This document shows, piece after piece, positions 63,650-64,000 of a DNA stretch of 64,000 bases. Source of the DNA: Antedon bifida (lineage: Eukaryota; Echinodermata; Crinoidea; Comatulida; Antedonidae); contig OY727094.1 of NCBI GenBank assembly GCA_963402885.1, forward strand, positions 21,268,501-21,332,500, written 5' to 3'. The stretch's first letter is position 1. The number at the start of each line of letters is the position of its first letter. The position numbers and the translations under genes were made by a program. The notes beneath the pieces were generated by a model. The model did no database searches and was not told the DNA's origin. It saw only the letters and a program-made list of their open reading frames with translations.

Positions 63650-63700
63650 ACCCCCGAGGATGATCAAACATTTTGATTGAAACGTCGAGCTCAACAGTTC
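63650..63700 (+). other. GATGA...GAAACGTC hairpin motif
   Basis: GATGA is followed by a hairpin TCAAA/TTTGA and then GAAACGTC, a layout like a degenerate hammerhead core or a Penelope-like terminal repeat. Too short and imperfect to be sure. Confidence 0.3.
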
Positions 63701-63744
63701 CTTTCAGAATGCTAGAAGTAACTTACCAAATTTTTCCGAATAAA

Positions 63745-63850
63745 CATCATGGGCATTTATTGAAGGGTTTTTAGGTGAGCATTTATTCCAGAGAGGCATT
63801 TATTTTTTTTGGGTGTAATATGGTAACATGTATAATCAAATAAATACCAC
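63745..63850. repeat. GCATTTATTC dispersed repeat, copy
   Basis: GGGCATTTATTGAAGGG, GAGAGGCATTTATT and GTAACATGTATAATCAAATA match 27290-27430 inverted. Confidence 0.7.
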
Positions 63851-64000
63851 CTAGATATACAAAAAACACATCACAATTAATATTAAAAAGTGATAAAAAA
63901 AATGATTGGTACTGTAAATTGTAGATTATAGCAGTCAATGAAATTTGTTGTGGTACAATTATTGTGTAAATGCATGTGGTGGGGCGTTTAAATCGAGGAG

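Noticed and set aside
1-64000. Retrovirus or LTR-element copies, Polintons
   Set aside because: No integrase, protease, capsid or LTR pair was recognised by eye; the reverse transcriptases found are LINE or Penelope type.

Overview
The window looks like one long stretch of intronic DNA from an animal, most likely a marine invertebrate deuterostome such as an echinoderm. That placement is an inference. It rests on the AT-rich base composition, the scattered TAGGCCTA-type motifs, and the mix of Harbinger, Penelope, L2-like and RTE-like elements. No database search was possible.

One host gene was recognised. Nine consecutive exons on the minus strand, from 62332 down to 3186, encode the middle of an ABCF3 (GCN20-type) ATP-binding-cassette protein. 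They run from just before the first Walker A loop to just before the second. All nine junctions keep frame and have GT-AG ends, and the spliced length is 1009 bases (336 codons). The first exons lie to the right of the window and the last exons to the left, so the gene is longer than 59 kb. Several introns are 11 to 20 kb and are filled with transposons.

Layout from left to right. 1-9 kb: a fresh 313-bp tandem duplication, a Helentron-like repeat copy, tRNA-derived SINEs, a small terminal-inverted-repeat (TIR) element and L1/Tx1-like LINE debris. 10.3-17.0 kb: a complete 6.7-kb PIF/Harbinger element with 55-bp TIRs and TAA target duplications. It carries a decayed transposase and a decayed MADF-BESS gene on opposite strands, each lying in the other's intron, and two smaller elements have inserted into it. 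18-23 kb: tandem repeats, a Penelope-like fragment, two ABCF3 exons and a 1-kb minisatellite. 24-32 kb: a short full-length Helentron-like copy, an RTE-like LINE split by a 3-kb imperfect palindrome, and an L2/CR1-like LINE with a 423-residue open reverse transcriptase frame. 35-48.7 kb: a head-to-tail array of the Helentron-like repeat, itself hit by a piggyBac-like element and a LINE. 48.7-51 kb: a broken Penelope-like element carrying a TTAA-type MITE. 51-64 kb: a LINE split by a TIR element, a decayed pogo/Tigger-like transposase, a 19-bp minisatellite open in many frames, a SINE, four ABCF3 exons and arrays rich in nuclear-receptor-like DR1 motifs.

The most interesting unexplained system is the array family at 35-48.7 kb with its dispersed copies. 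Each copy starts with a short hairpin followed by a subterminal motif. The 3' end is a strong hairpin whose stem repeats that motif. Two lineages coexist in which the 5' motif and the 3' stem have changed together (GTTATCCGC versus AGGTGATCATTT), and the 5' hairpin shows a compensatory base-pair change. This resembles non-autonomous Helentrons (HINE/DINE-1-like).
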